NCBI GenBank assembly: GCA_020636075.1
Contig: JACJYO010000010.1
Coordinates: forward strand, 151,013 to 215,012
DNA: 64,000 nt
Direction of reading: 5' to 3'
Source of the DNA: Lewinellaceae bacterium
GTDB taxonomy: Bacteria; Bacteroidota; Bacteroidia; Chitinophagales; Saprospiraceae
In this document: one piece after another, positions 1-8,150 of the stretch
How positions within the stretch are numbered: the stretch's first letter is position 1
Layout of the letters: each line of letters opens with the position of its first letter
Position numbers and translations under genes: made by a program
Notes under the pieces: generated by a model
Told to the model about the DNA's origin: nothing
The model's input: only the letters and a program-made list of their open reading frames with translations
The model's database searches: none

Positions 1-492
1 TTGGTTTTGCCGATCCAGGCCGGCCTGAATGGCGCCGTCGTTGGGGAAATTGAACAACTGGACATTTGCGTCAATATCGGGGCCCATTACAGCAATCGGG
101 GCATTGAAACCACCAAAACTGCGGGAGTAATCCTGCGGGCCGGTGTAGGTGCGTACCCGGTTGTTCTCCGGGCCGTTGGGGTTGTCGGGGTCTTCCAGGT
201 TGAGTATATGGTCGGTTTGCGAACCCATGAACCAGGGAGAGTAGTAACTCAGGGTGGAGTAGGGGGCTATGAGCCGGGGTGTCAGGTCAACGCGATAGAT
301 CGAGGCACCCAGGTCATCGTAATACAGCTGTTGCCACCAGGCGGCGTTGGTTTGGCTGTTGCCTTGGTGGGCGCCAAAGCCGTCGATAACTTGTTGGCGT
401 TCAGTGGTTCGGATGTCGACGTTGATGCTTTGAGAAAGCAGGCTTGGGGTGAAAAACAGGATTAGAATAAACCGGAGTGGGATGTGTTTCAT
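1..492 (-). CDS. Secreted GH30-like glycoside hydrolase, 5' part only
   Basis: The minus strand is open from an ATG at 492 to the window edge, giving 164 residues of an unfinished protein. It begins with a hydrophobic signal peptide (MKHIPLRFILILFF, probable cleavage after LLSQ). Next comes VIDGFGA at about residues 35-41, the N-terminal signature of family 30 glycosidases and related O-glycosyl hydrolases, which attack beta-linked glucans, xylans or glucosylceramides. The following YYDDLGASIYRVDLTPR fits the first strand and helix of that (beta/alpha)8 barrel. The catalytic glutamates lie outside the window, so the substrate is unknown. The opposite strand is also open (1-465), but its translation is low-complexity and resembles no protein family. 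The gene lies 107 bp downstream of the FG-GAP lipoprotein gene on the same strand. Confidence 0.8.
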   Translation of the reverse strand, partial: MKHIPLRFILILFFTPSLLSQSINVDIRTTERQQVIDGFGAHQGNSQTNAAWWQQLYYDDLGASIYRVDLTPRLIAPYSTLSYYSPWFMGSQTDHILNLEDPDNPNGPENNRVRTYTGPQDYSRSFGGFNAPIAVMGPDIDANVQLFNFPNDGAIQAGLDRQNQ

Positions 493-526
493 AGTGTTGG
501 TGTTTTAAATTTTGGCCTCCATTTTT

Positions 527-556
527 CTTAGCCCAGGCCTTAAGGCCTGGGCTAAG
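527..556. repeat. 30-bp perfect palindrome
   Basis: Fifteen bases starting CTTAGCCCAGG are followed at once by their exact reverse complement, with no loop. The palindrome lies between the stop of the FG-GAP gene (599) and the start of the GH30-like gene (492). On the minus strand it is followed by A-rich rather than T-rich sequence, so it does not look like an ordinary intrinsic terminator. A dispersed palindromic repeat is more likely. Confidence 0.7.
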
Positions 557-598
557 ATGGGATGGGAAGAAATGGGTTAAGAAGGCCTAAATCATCAA

Positions 599-3500
599 TT
601 ACTTCACCTCAAAAACCTGCATCCGGGCATTGTTATTACCCACCAACAGCAATTTTAATCCGGATTTCAGGTTGAGCAGTTTGGCCGAACGGGCATCGAG
701 GTTGGCCCAAAGGCCGGTTTGACAGGCTGCTTGTGGGTTGAAATTCCCGTTTCCGGCATTGATCAGGAGGAGCCCGTTTCCGGAGTCAACCGGTCCGGTT
801 TCGATTTGCTGGCCGTAGTCGTTCCCCACGAGTAGCAGGTCGATTTTGCCGTCGGCATTAAAGTCGGCTGCGACAAAAGCCTGGGTGGGTGAGATCTGGG
901 CGGCGTTGGGAAGGGGCTTGGCAGTGAATTTTCCGCCCTGGTTTTCAAAATAGGTTGTCCCCAGCATATTAGCGGTGCCTATGAACGCCGTATTCAGTTC
1001 GGACCGCGGGTAGAGGTCTTCAAGAATAGCGTAGGCGTATGTGGCATTGCGGACAAACTTTTTCTTTAGCGAGGGAAGTTGTTTCAGCAGTTTGTCGCGA
1101 AGTACCAACGGGTATTCCACACCTTTTTTTGTGTAGCTCATCAGGGGGTCAACACTGCCGTTCTTGTCAAAATCCTTGGCATAAATATGCAGCGGTTCCT
1201 CTGCGGATGCTTCCAACCGGGTATTGTAGCCCAGATTGCCGGCTGCGAAATCCTGGTCGCCGTCGCCGTCAAAATCGGCAACAACGAGGCTGCGCCAAAA
1301 TCCATTTGATTGGTCGAGCCCGAAGGCGGTAGTGGCATTTTCAAACTTGTTGCCTTTCAGTTGAAAAACCGTTAAGGGCATCCATTCCCCGGCAACCAGC
1401 ATTTCCGGTTTTTTATCCCCGTTCAAATCGGCAAAAACGATGTCGCGCACCATGCCACACTGGGCAAATTGTGGCGCCACCTGAGCTGTCACATCGGTAA
1501 AAATGCCTTTGTCGTTGCGGAGTACATGGCTGTTGGGCGCTAGCGGGTAAGCACCGGGGACGCACCAACCGCCCAGGAAAATATCACCATCGCCGTCGCT
1601 GTCGTAGTCAAACACTGCTACGGCTGAACCGCTATCCGTGATAGCCGGAAGGGCTTTATCGTTTCGTGTGAAGTTTCCGGCGCCATCGTTCAGGTACAAC
1701 CTCGGCCGGTATATTTCGCGGCCAGCCGGTGCGCTGTTGCCGCCACTGGCTACCAGCAAATCATTAAATCCGTCGCCATTGGCATCAAAAATCAAAGCGC
1801 CGGTATCCTCAAACGCAGCATCGGCATCCCAGGTGCCTTGGGCCAGTCGTGTAAACCGGCCATCGGCCTGCTGGGTAAACAATGCGCCTGCCGAGCCAGC
1901 CGAGCCCCCGATATAAAAATCTTCCAGACCATCACCGTTCACATCGCCGGTGGCCATGCCGGGGCCGGGGGTAGATAGCCGCCAGGGCAGCAGCCGCTCG
2001 TTATCAAAGTCGCTGTAGCTGTCTTCTTTGTGTTCAAAACTCAAGCCGCGGGCGCCGGAGATTTCGTTGAAATGGGCTTGTTGAAAACGTATGATCGGCT
2101 CCAGGGCGCCTGGTTTTGCATCTGCAATTTTGAGCGTAATGCGTTGGTTGGCAGGCTGGTTGGTCAGCGTAACCAGTTTGTTGCCGGGCGGAAAGAGCGC
2201 TTCAATTTTGTCGATGCTGCCAATGTCGCCCAAACCGAATTGCAACAACGGTTCGTTGCAGGAAAAGAAGCCGCGCACCGGTGTCAATTCTTGTTGCCAG
2301 GTTTTACCACCCGCAGTGACCCGTACGAGCGTGCCTACGCCGGTTGGGTTTCCTTTGGCGCCTTCGATGTGCACCTGTAACCAATTGCTTTGTTTCAGGT
2401 CGGCCGCAGTATTGCGATACACCAGGGCCTCACTTTCGATATTGTTGACGACCAGGTCGAGGTCGCCATCGTTGTCAAGATCGGCATATGCGGCGCCGTT
2501 GGAAAAAGTTTTGTCCGTAAAGCCCCAGTCGATGGTTTTGTTTTCAAATCGCAAATCGCCGCGGTTGCGGTACATGTAGTTCCGCAGTTTGACCGAAGGG
2601 ATAAGGTTGAGGTAATCGTAAATTGTTTTGAAGTTTTCCGAACTGATGCCGCCGTACGTACGCTGGATGGAATCGTCGGTGAATTGCACATAGTCGAGGT
2701 CGGTTACATCGCGGCGATACCCGTTGGTGATAAACACATCGGGCCAGCCATCAAGGTCGTAATCCTGTGATAAAACACTCCAACTCCAGTCGGTCTGGAA
2801 TACGCCGGCCATGCAACCAATTTCACTGAAGGTCGGTGTTTGAACGGCACTGGAGCCAGCGGGGCCGTTGTTCAGTTGAAGCACGTTGCGCATCATTTGA
2901 TGGCCGTACCCATAGTCGGTCAGGGTTTTGTACCGGTCGTCTTTCATGATGGTGTTCAGGGTTTTTTGTCGCTGATAATCTTCGGCGAGCATATCCAGTG
3001 CCAGCAAGTCGGGGAGGCCATCAAGATTGATGTCGGAAACATCGGTGCCCATGGTATGGTTGGACATGTGGCGGAAACTTTTTTCAGCCTGATCGGAGAA
3101 CGTACCATCGTGGTTGTTGATGTACAGAAAATCGGGCTCGATGTAGTCATTGGCCACGAGCAAGTCGGGCCAATGGTCACCATTCCAGTCCATGGCAATG
3201 CTGCTCAGCCCGAAGGCGCGGTTGCGGATGCCGGCTTGTTTGGAAATGTCGGTGAAGGAGCCATTGCCATTGTTGCGGTAAAAGCGGTCGGAGTCGAATT
3301 CTGTTTTGGGGGCTTTATTGGGGACGATAGTGCCGTCTTCGAGTTGCATCAGATCCATGCGGTGCGCAAGTTGAAAGTCGACCGGGTAGTTCACCACGTA
3401 GAGATCGAGATCACCGTCGAGGTCAAAGTCGAAAAAGTTGCTGCAGTTGCTGGCTGAGGGGTCATCAATGCCATATGCTGCGGCACTTTCGGTGAAGGTG

Positions 3501-4030
3501 TTGTTCTGATTGTTGATAAACAAGAGGTTGCGGCGGGTATCTGCGGGGCGAAGGCCGCTGCGGCACACGTAAATATCCTGCCAGCCGTCGCCATTCACAT
3601 CGGCAATGGCCACACCGGTTTTAAAGCCGTCGCGCGCGGCTACACCGGCGATATTGGTGATATCTGTAAATTTGAAATTGCCGGTGTTCAGGTAAAGTTT
3701 GCAGGAGCCGGTAGTTGAGGTAAAATACAGGTCCTGGTTGCCATCGTTGTTTACGTCGATAACACCGACTCCGCCGCCGTTGTAGAAGTTCGGATTTCGC
3801 ACAATATTGTCATAGAAATCCTCTTTCACTTCCGTCATGAAGTCAATACCGGTTTCGGAGGCCGGCATTTTTTTAAACAATGCATCTGCCGGAGGCGTTA
3901 TTTCGGCTTCTTCTTTTGGCCCTCGGGTGGGTGCGTCGGACTGGCAGTTGCTCAGGGAAAACAAGATGCCGGTCAGAACAAAAATCCCGAGAATGGTATT
4001 TAGTTTAAGGCTGCGTAATTTGCTGTTCAT
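599..4030 (-). CDS. FG-GAP/VCBS-repeat lipoprotein with ASPIC/UnbV domain
   Basis: 1143 residues from the ATG at 4030. The reading frame is open further upstream, but this start puts a lipoprotein signal peptide at the N-terminus (ILGIFVLTGILFSLSNC, lipobox Cys). Many calcium-binding FG-GAP blades follow, of the type DxNxDGxxDLY (GVIDVNNDGNQDLYF, GVAIADVNGDGWQDIYV, and others to the C-terminus), indicating one or two beta-propellers. An ASPIC/UnbV-type module (GVGTLVRVTAGGK to about QRITLKI) sits at roughly residues 575-650 and separates two propeller halves. This is the CRTAC1-like architecture common in Bacteroidota surface proteins. Proteins of this kind are thought to act in glycan or protein binding at the outer membrane, but no enzymatic role can be assigned. 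Confidence 0.88.
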   Translation of the reverse strand: MNSKLRSLKLNTILGIFVLTGILFSLSNCQSDAPTRGPKEEAEITPPADALFKKMPASETGIDFMTEVKEDFYDNIVRNPNFYNGGGVGVIDVNNDGNQDLYFTSTTGSCKLYLNTGNFKFTDITNIAGVAARDGFKTGVAIADVNGDGWQDIYVCRSGLRPADTRRNLLFINNQNNTFTESAAAYGIDDPSASNCSNFFDFDLDGDLDLYVVNYPVDFQLAHRMDLMQLEDGTIVPNKAPKTEFDSDRFYRNNGNGSFTDISKQAGIRNRAFGLSSIAMDWNGDHWPDLLVANDYIEPDFLYINNHDGTFSDQAEKSFRHMSNHTMGTDVSDINLDGLPDLLALDMLAEDYQRQKTLNTIMKDDRYKTLTDYGYGHQMMRNVLQLNNGPAGSSAVQTPTFSEIGCMAGVFQTDWSWSVLSQDYDLDGWPDVFITNGYRRDVTDLDYVQFTDDSIQRTYGGISSENFKTIYDYLNLIPSVKLRNYMYRNRGDLRFENKTIDWGFTDKTFSNGAAYADLDNDGDLDLVVNNIESEALVYRNTAADLKQSNWLQVHIEGAKGNPTGVGTLVRVTAGGKTWQQELTPVRGFFSCNEPLLQFGLGDIGSIDKIEALFPPGNKLVTLTNQPANQRITLKIADAKPGALEPIIRFQQAHFNEISGARGLSFEHKEDSYSDFDNERLLPWRLSTPGPGMATGDVNGDGLEDFYIGGSAGSAGALFTQQADGRFTRLAQGTWDADAAFEDTGALIFDANGDGFNDLLVASGGNSAPAGREIYRPRLYLNDGAGNFTRNDKALPAITDSGSAVAVFDYDSDGDGDIFLGGWCVPGAYPLAPNSHVLRNDKGIFTDVTAQVAPQFAQCGMVRDIVFADLNGDKKPEMLVAGEWMPLTVFQLKGNKFENATTAFGLDQSNGFWRSLVVADFDGDGDQDFAAGNLGYNTRLEASAEEPLHIYAKDFDKNGSVDPLMSYTKKGVEYPLVLRDKLLKQLPSLKKKFVRNATYAYAILEDLYPRSELNTAFIGTANMLGTTYFENQGGKFTAKPLPNAAQISPTQAFVAADFNADGKIDLLLVGNDYGQQIETGPVDSGNGLLLINAGNGNFNPQAACQTGLWANLDARSAKLLNLKSGLKLLLVGNNNARMQVFEVK

Positions 4031-4206
4031 GCCTGTATTTTTATGAATAAAACGTTTCCTGCAAAGGTTGCCCGATTTTTTCAAAATTGGAACGTTCTGC
4101 CCAAAATGCCCCAGCCTACCAGGCTTTTTTACGCAAAAAATGTATTTCCGGATGTTATCCCGGGATATTCTGCAATACCATAGATCAATCTTGAAAATTA
4201 TTCACC

Positions 4207-5349
4207 ATGCAAACAAACAACGCCAATCGCCGGAGTTTTCTAACTAAATTTTCATTGGGGCTGATATCCCTGTTTAGCTTCCCCTGGAGGGGTAAGGCGG
4301 CTGCTATTCCGGAAGTACCAGATGCACCGGATCCGGACCCTGTGCTGAGCCTGAAGCCGATGGGGTTTAGCTGGGAAACGCAGGATCCATTCCTGTTTTG
4401 CGTACACCATGAAGACAAGTTCCCAAAAGGCAACGACGAATTGGGCCCCGCAGTTTCGCTGCAAGGGCGGCATTTAGGCGACGATTTTATCATTAAAGAC
4501 GGTTGGCGCATGTACCATGGCAAAAAAGTGCCCGGTTTCCCGGGGCACCCACACCGGGGCTTTGAGACCATCACTGTTGTTCGGCAGGGCATTGTAGACC
4601 ACGCCGACTCCATGGGTGCATCCGGCCGTTATGGCGAAGGGGATGTGCAATGGATGACAGCCGGCGGCGGTGTGCAACACTCCGAAATGTTTCCACTGCT
4701 CCGCAAGGATGATGAGAATCCAATGGAATTGTTCCAGATCTGGCTCAACCTGCCCAGGAAAAACAAGATGGTCAAACCGCATTTTAAAATGCTGTGGGGC
4801 AGTACCATCCCCAAACCTGAGCACAAGGATGCCAATGGCAAAAGCACGGAAGTAGAGGTGATAGCAGGTGCCCTGTTTGGCCACACTGCACCTGCGCCGC
4901 CACCGGACTCCTGGGCTGCCGATCCAACCAATGAGGTTTCCATATTTAACCTGAAAATGGAACCTGGCGCTGCATTTACATTGCCCAGGGCCAGTGCAGG
5001 CATCAACCGGTCACTTTATTTTTATACGGGAAGCCAAATTACGCTGGCTGAAAAGTCTGTTGAAAAATATCATTCGGCGGTGGTAAATGCTGCCGTTGAC
5101 ATGTATATCCGGAATACTGGCCCCGACGAGGCACGCATTCTCGTTTTGCAGGGAAAACCAATCGGCGAATTGGTGATCCAATACGGACCTTTTGTGATGA
5201 ACACCAAGGAAGAAATCCAGCAGGCATTTGACGATTACCATGCTACCAAATTTGGTGGCTGGCCCTGGAAGCGTTTCGACCAGGTGCATGATCGCAACGC
5301 AGGTCGTTTTGCGCGGCATGCCGACGGTACGCTGGAGGAGGGCGTGTGA
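4207..5349 (+). CDS. Pirin-family protein with Tat signal
   Basis: 380 residues. The N-terminus has a twin-arginine motif (NRRSFLTKF) and a hydrophobic stretch ending near AAA, so export to the periplasm is predicted. The body is a pirin-type bicupin. GHPHRGFETIT carries the first two metal-binding His and GGGVQHSEM the His/Glu pair, so the metal site looks intact. Pirins bind Fe(II) and some have quercetin 2,3-dioxygenase activity. Most are shorter (about 230-300 residues) and cytoplasmic, so the leader and extended C-terminal region are unusual. The start is the ATG directly before QTNNANRRS. The gene stands alone: divergent from the FG-GAP gene and followed by an inverted repeat. Confidence 0.85.
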   Translation: MQTNNANRRSFLTKFSLGLISLFSFPWRGKAAAIPEVPDAPDPDPVLSLKPMGFSWETQDPFLFCVHHEDKFPKGNDELGPAVSLQGRHLGDDFIIKDGWRMYHGKKVPGFPGHPHRGFETITVVRQGIVDHADSMGASGRYGEGDVQWMTAGGGVQHSEMFPLLRKDDENPMELFQIWLNLPRKNKMVKPHFKMLWGSTIPKPEHKDANGKSTEVEVIAGALFGHTAPAPPPDSWAADPTNEVSIFNLKMEPGAAFTLPRASAGINRSLYFYTGSQITLAEKSVEKYHSAVVNAAVDMYIRNTGPDEARILVLQGKPIGELVIQYGPFVMNTKEEIQQAFDDYHATKFGGWPWKRFDQVHDRNAGRFARHADGTLEEGV

Positions 5350-5630
5350 ATTGCTGGGTGTTACTCGTCCTACGACAACAGGGGATCCCTTCCGTAGCGT
5401 ATTTCTCGCAGAGTTACACCGAGTGGATTCGCAGAGCACGCAGAGTTTCCATCTCCATGAAGGAAAACTCCGCGTAACTCTGTGTAAAAACCTCGGTGTA
5501 ACTCTGCGAGAAATACGCTACGAACCTGCTTTTTTAACAGGAATTATTTTTCTTAAAAGCCAAGCAATGTTCACAATTTGCCACCTAACACCTCAGTGTT
5601 TATAGTGACAAAGTAGAACTAAACAAAAGC
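5350..5630. other. Noncoding region with a long inverted repeat
   Basis: 281 bp between the pirin gene and ubiX. The left and central part is taken up by the inverted repeat at 5393-5522. The remaining ~100 bp before ubiX is AT-rich. It shows no TAnnTTTG box and no ORF with convincing coding character. Confidence 0.6.
5393..5522. repeat. Inverted repeat, 31-bp perfect arms
   Basis: Arms at 5393-5423 and 5492-5522 are exact reverse complements (31 of 31). They start CGTAGCGTATTTCTCGCAGA and enclose 68 bp. The enclosed sequence repeats parts of the arm (CGCAGAG, GTAACTCTG), so the element has internal sub-repeats. There is no ORF and no transposase. It resembles a palindromic intergenic repeat or MITE-like element. 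Confidence 0.8.
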
Positions 5631-6188
5631 ATGAAAAAACTCGTCGTTGCTATTGCCGGATCTTCCGGCGCTATTTATGCCAAAGTTTTGCTGGACAAAC
5701 TTTTGCGAATGCAAGATCAATGGGATGCTGTAGGCGTCGTGTTGTCCGACAATGCCAAAGTCAACTGGGAGATGGAAATTGGCCCGGCGACCTTTGACAC
5801 CTATCCATTTGATTTTTATGCGAAACACGATTTTTATGCGCCCTTTGCATCCGGTTCGGCACAGTACGATACGATGATCGTTTGCCCCTGTTCTATGGGT
5901 ACATTGGCTCGTATTGCCACGGGGGTCAGTAACGATTTGGTGACGCGGGCGGCCGATGTGGTACTCAAAGAACGCCGCCGCCTGATTCTGGTACCGCGCG
6001 ATACGCCGCTCAGCCTGATCCATATCAACAATATGAAAACCGTGACGGAGGCTGGCGGGATCATTTGCCCGGCCTCGCCGTCATTTTATTCCAAGCCAAA
6101 AAATTTTGAAGAGCTAGCCGCTACGGTTGTGGATCGGGTGCTGGATTTGGCGGGTTTTGATCTGGCAAGTTTTCGATGGGGAGAGTAG
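5631..6188 (+). CDS. ubiX: UbiX flavin prenyltransferase
   Basis: 185 residues, the usual length for the family. The N-terminus (KKLVVAIAGSSGAIYAKVLL) is the flavoprotein-type FMN-binding loop. VCPCSMGTLARIATGVSNDLVTRAADVVLKERR is the segment that contacts FMN and the prenyl donor, and LVPRDTPLSLIHINNM is the conserved C-terminal motif. UbiX attaches a dimethylallyl group to FMN to make prenylated FMN, the cofactor of UbiD-type decarboxylases. In Bacteroidota these serve quinone or aromatic-acid metabolism. No ubiD lies nearby. The gene is monocistronic here and convergent with the coiled-coil gene at 6366-7358, with a heptamer-array hairpin between them. Confidence 0.95.
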   Translation: MKKLVVAIAGSSGAIYAKVLLDKLLRMQDQWDAVGVVLSDNAKVNWEMEIGPATFDTYPFDFYAKHDFYAPFASGSAQYDTMIVCPCSMGTLARIATGVSNDLVTRAADVVLKERRRLILVPRDTPLSLIHINNMKTVTEAGGIICPASPSFYSKPKNFEELAATVVDRVLDLAGFDLASFRWGE

Positions 6189-6195
6189 GAGGGGC

Positions 6196-6359
6196 GAGTG
6201 CGGAGTGCGGATTACGGAGTGCGGAGTGGATCACCATTCCGATGAATGTAGTTGGGCGCTATTTTGTAATTTTTAAAAGAGCAATGAATTTTTATTAGCC
6301 TGAATGGTGAACCACTCCGCACTCCGTAATCCGCACTCCGTAATCCGTATTCCGCACTC
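6196..6359. repeat. Heptamer-array hairpin element A
   Basis: The left arm 6196-6239 is a run of 7-bp units (GAGTGCG, GATTACG, GAGTGGA) ending in TCACCATTC. The right arm 6302-6359 begins GAATGGTGAACCA and continues as the complementary 7-bp array. Of the inner 37 bases of the two arms, 36 pair; beyond that the right arm carries extra units. The loop of about 62 bp is AT-rich (TTTTTATTA). The element fills the gap between convergent ubiX and the gene at 6366-7358. Confidence 0.85.
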
Positions 6360-6365
6360 TAAGAT

Positions 6366-7358
6366 CTACTCGAACAGCTGATGGTAATCCCCACCGTCTT
6401 TCAAGATTTCTTTCGGCGGTGTATTGATGTCCAGCGGTTTTTCCTTCGATTTTTTTGATGCGCCCTTGCTTTCGGGCTGGCTGAGTAGCGGGCTTTGTTT
6501 TTCCCATTGTTCAAGCAGATGCAGCCCTTCTTCCTCGAAGACGCCGTTTTGAAGGTCGATGGAGTCCATCAAATTCCGGCTGGTGTCCATAAACCGCTCC
6601 ATATCCCCGACTTTCTGGCTGACCTCATGAGCCATTTCCTCCAGGGCCTGGTCGAACAGGGCGCGTTGGTCGGGATTGCCGCTGAGAATGCTCTGAGCTG
6701 AGCGGATGGCATTGTGGCTGGCATGAATGGCCTTGTATTCCTGCTCCTTGAGCATCACCTGATCTTTGGTGTCTTCCAGTACGATTTCCGAATTTTCATA
6801 CATTTTGGTCAGCACGCGATAGAGCACCTCCATTTTGCGGTACAGGGCATCGTACTTGCTATTGGCATCTTGCAGGCGACCGGCCTTGCGGGTGGAGAGC
6901 GCCAGATTTTTTTCATCGCCCTGTTTTTTCGCGCGCTCGGCGAGCACCATATTCTTCTGGATTTCAGCGGCGTTGCCCTCCATGATGCCTTTGAGTTGGC
7001 GCATTTGTCCACGCAGGGAGCCAATTTGCTTGCTGAGTTTTCGCAGGTTTTTTTCAAGGTTTTCAATATATGATTTAAGGACAGCGATTGGGTTTACATT
7101 GACAAAAATGCCGGTAATCCAACGCATGACCGATTTGTACATGTACCAGATCAGGTTTCGCGCCTTTGGATCGAGTATAACGTAAATCACCATGGCCAGG
7201 GCGCCAAGCATTCCGGCGAGGTACAAGGTGTTTTCCGCCAGAGTGATCAGGACCGGCAGGAATTTATTGAGCAAAAACACCCCTCCGGCGATCAGGCCAA
7301 GGAAGACAATTCCTCCGGTGATCCCTTCCGGGCGTTGCCAAAATGATTTAGAATTCAT
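6366..7358 (-). CDS. Membrane-anchored coiled-coil protein, function unknown
   Basis: 330 residues. Two hydrophobic segments at about residues 14-34 and 41-62 (GGIVFLGLIAGGVFLL and LYLAGMLGALAMVIYVIL) are followed by a long, charged, helical region (about 85-280) rich in Lys, Glu and Gln with heptad-like spacing. The C-terminal ~50 residues are polar and Lys/Pro-rich. The layout loosely recalls PspA/IM30-type helical proteins, but no diagnostic motif was recognised and the two membrane segments do not fit PspA. It lies 46 bp downstream of another coiled-coil gene on the same strand, so the two are probably co-transcribed and may act together. Confidence 0.75.
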   Translation of the reverse strand: MNSKSFWQRPEGITGGIVFLGLIAGGVFLLNKFLPVLITLAENTLYLAGMLGALAMVIYVILDPKARNLIWYMYKSVMRWITGIFVNVNPIAVLKSYIENLEKNLRKLSKQIGSLRGQMRQLKGIMEGNAAEIQKNMVLAERAKKQGDEKNLALSTRKAGRLQDANSKYDALYRKMEVLYRVLTKMYENSEIVLEDTKDQVMLKEQEYKAIHASHNAIRSAQSILSGNPDQRALFDQALEEMAHEVSQKVGDMERFMDTSRNLMDSIDLQNGVFEEEGLHLLEQWEKQSPLLSQPESKGASKKSKEKPLDINTPPKEILKDGGDYHQLFE

Positions 7359-7404
7359 GTGTGGTCAATTATTGTGGCGATTTACTGCCGGCCTGGCCGG
7401 CGCA

Positions 7405-7953
7405 TCACCCCAGATGCTTGTGCATGCGCTCCACATCCTGTTCTATTTGTAGAAGCACCGATTGGTGCGTTTGTTCAAAGGCGGCTTTGGTTTTTTCAAG
7501 TTTTTCCGCCTCCTGTTTAACCGACGTTTCCGCCTGGTCAATCTGGTTGAGGTAGCCGGCCATTTCATCCTGAAGGCGTACTATCTCCGCTTTGTGGCGT
7601 TCGATCTGGTCGCGTAGCCGGTTGATCTCCTGTTCCCGGGATGTCACTTTGGTAGCGTTTTGGCTTTCAAGGGCCTTGTCGAATTGTTCTTTTTCCTTGA
7701 GCAATACATTGCGGTAGTAGCCTGCTGTTTCCACCAGTTTTTCTTTGGTCAGGCCAACGGTGGCGGCTGTGGCAAATGCACTTTTGAAGCAGGTGGCTTC
7801 ATCCAGGTCCATTTGTTCCAGGGCCATCACGGCACGTTTGAACTCAAAATAATCAAATCCGGGCAGGTTGTTTTTTTCAATGGCATTGGACAAAAATTCC
7901 AGACTGCGTTCATCAAGCCCTTTAGCGGCAAAAAGCGATTTGGTTGTGACCAT
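7405..7953 (-). CDS. Coiled-coil protein, function unknown
   Basis: 182 residues from the ATG at 7953 (MVTTKSLFAAKGLDERSL). The frame is open further upstream to 8055, but that extension runs into the preceding intergenic region and is Pro/Arg-rich, so it was left out. Residues ~1-90 look like a compact helical domain (SAFATAATVGLTKEKLVETAGYY). Residues ~90-182 form a coiled coil (REQEINRLRDQIERHKAEIVRL and on). There is no signal peptide, so it is probably cytosolic. It is the first gene of a two-gene unit with the membrane coiled-coil gene at 6366-7358. No family was recognised. Confidence 0.75.
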   Translation of the reverse strand: MVTTKSLFAAKGLDERSLEFLSNAIEKNNLPGFDYFEFKRAVMALEQMDLDEATCFKSAFATAATVGLTKEKLVETAGYYRNVLLKEKEQFDKALESQNATKVTSREQEINRLRDQIERHKAEIVRLQDEMAGYLNQIDQAETSVKQEAEKLEKTKAAFEQTHQSVLLQIEQDVERMHKHLG

Positions 7954-8047
7954 TATTCGTGTACAGTTTTGAGTTAAGCCTTGCGAAAGACCGGGTCTTT
8001 TAGCAGACGGCGTAATAAATGCGACCAATGGCCCCAAATTTCCGAAA

Positions 8048-8094
8048 AAACACAAAAAAGCCTGCGCAATGTTTATCCAACAAGGTGCGCAGGC
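8048..8094 (-). terminator. Intrinsic terminator of the cbb3 operon
   Basis: Perfect 9-bp stem GCCTGCGCA / TGCGCAGGC (8060-8068 with 8086-8094) and a 17-nt loop. On the minus strand it is followed by a T-rich tail (TTTTTTGTGTTTTTT). It lies about 57 bp after the stop of the TauE-like gene, at the end of the cco operon. Confidence 0.8.
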
Positions 8095-8150
8095 GCAAAA
8101 ACAAAAACCTTTTTTTTAATCGGGGTTCGATTTTATCTATTCGCCAACGC

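Noticed and set aside
1..465. Plus-strand open frame of 154 codons
   Set aside because: The opposite strand encodes a signal peptide and GH30 motifs. The plus-strand translation is Gly/Val-rich and without family features, so it is a shadow.
527..556. Intrinsic terminator for the FG-GAP gene
   Set aside because: The palindrome has no loop and no following T-run on the minus strand, so it is listed as a repeat instead.
2840..3457. 205-codon plus-strand frame opposite the FG-GAP gene
   Set aside because: The minus strand encodes clear FG-GAP repeats. The antisense frame is open because of codon bias (Asp/Gly/Asn-rich repeats).
6366..7358. PspA/IM30 assignment for the coiled-coil membrane gene
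   Set aside because: The two N-terminal membrane segments and lack of a PspA-type amphipathic helix do not fit. It was left as unknown.
7954..8055. Upstream extension of the soluble coiled-coil gene
   Set aside because: It reads into the gap just after the cco terminator and lacks the helical character of the rest.
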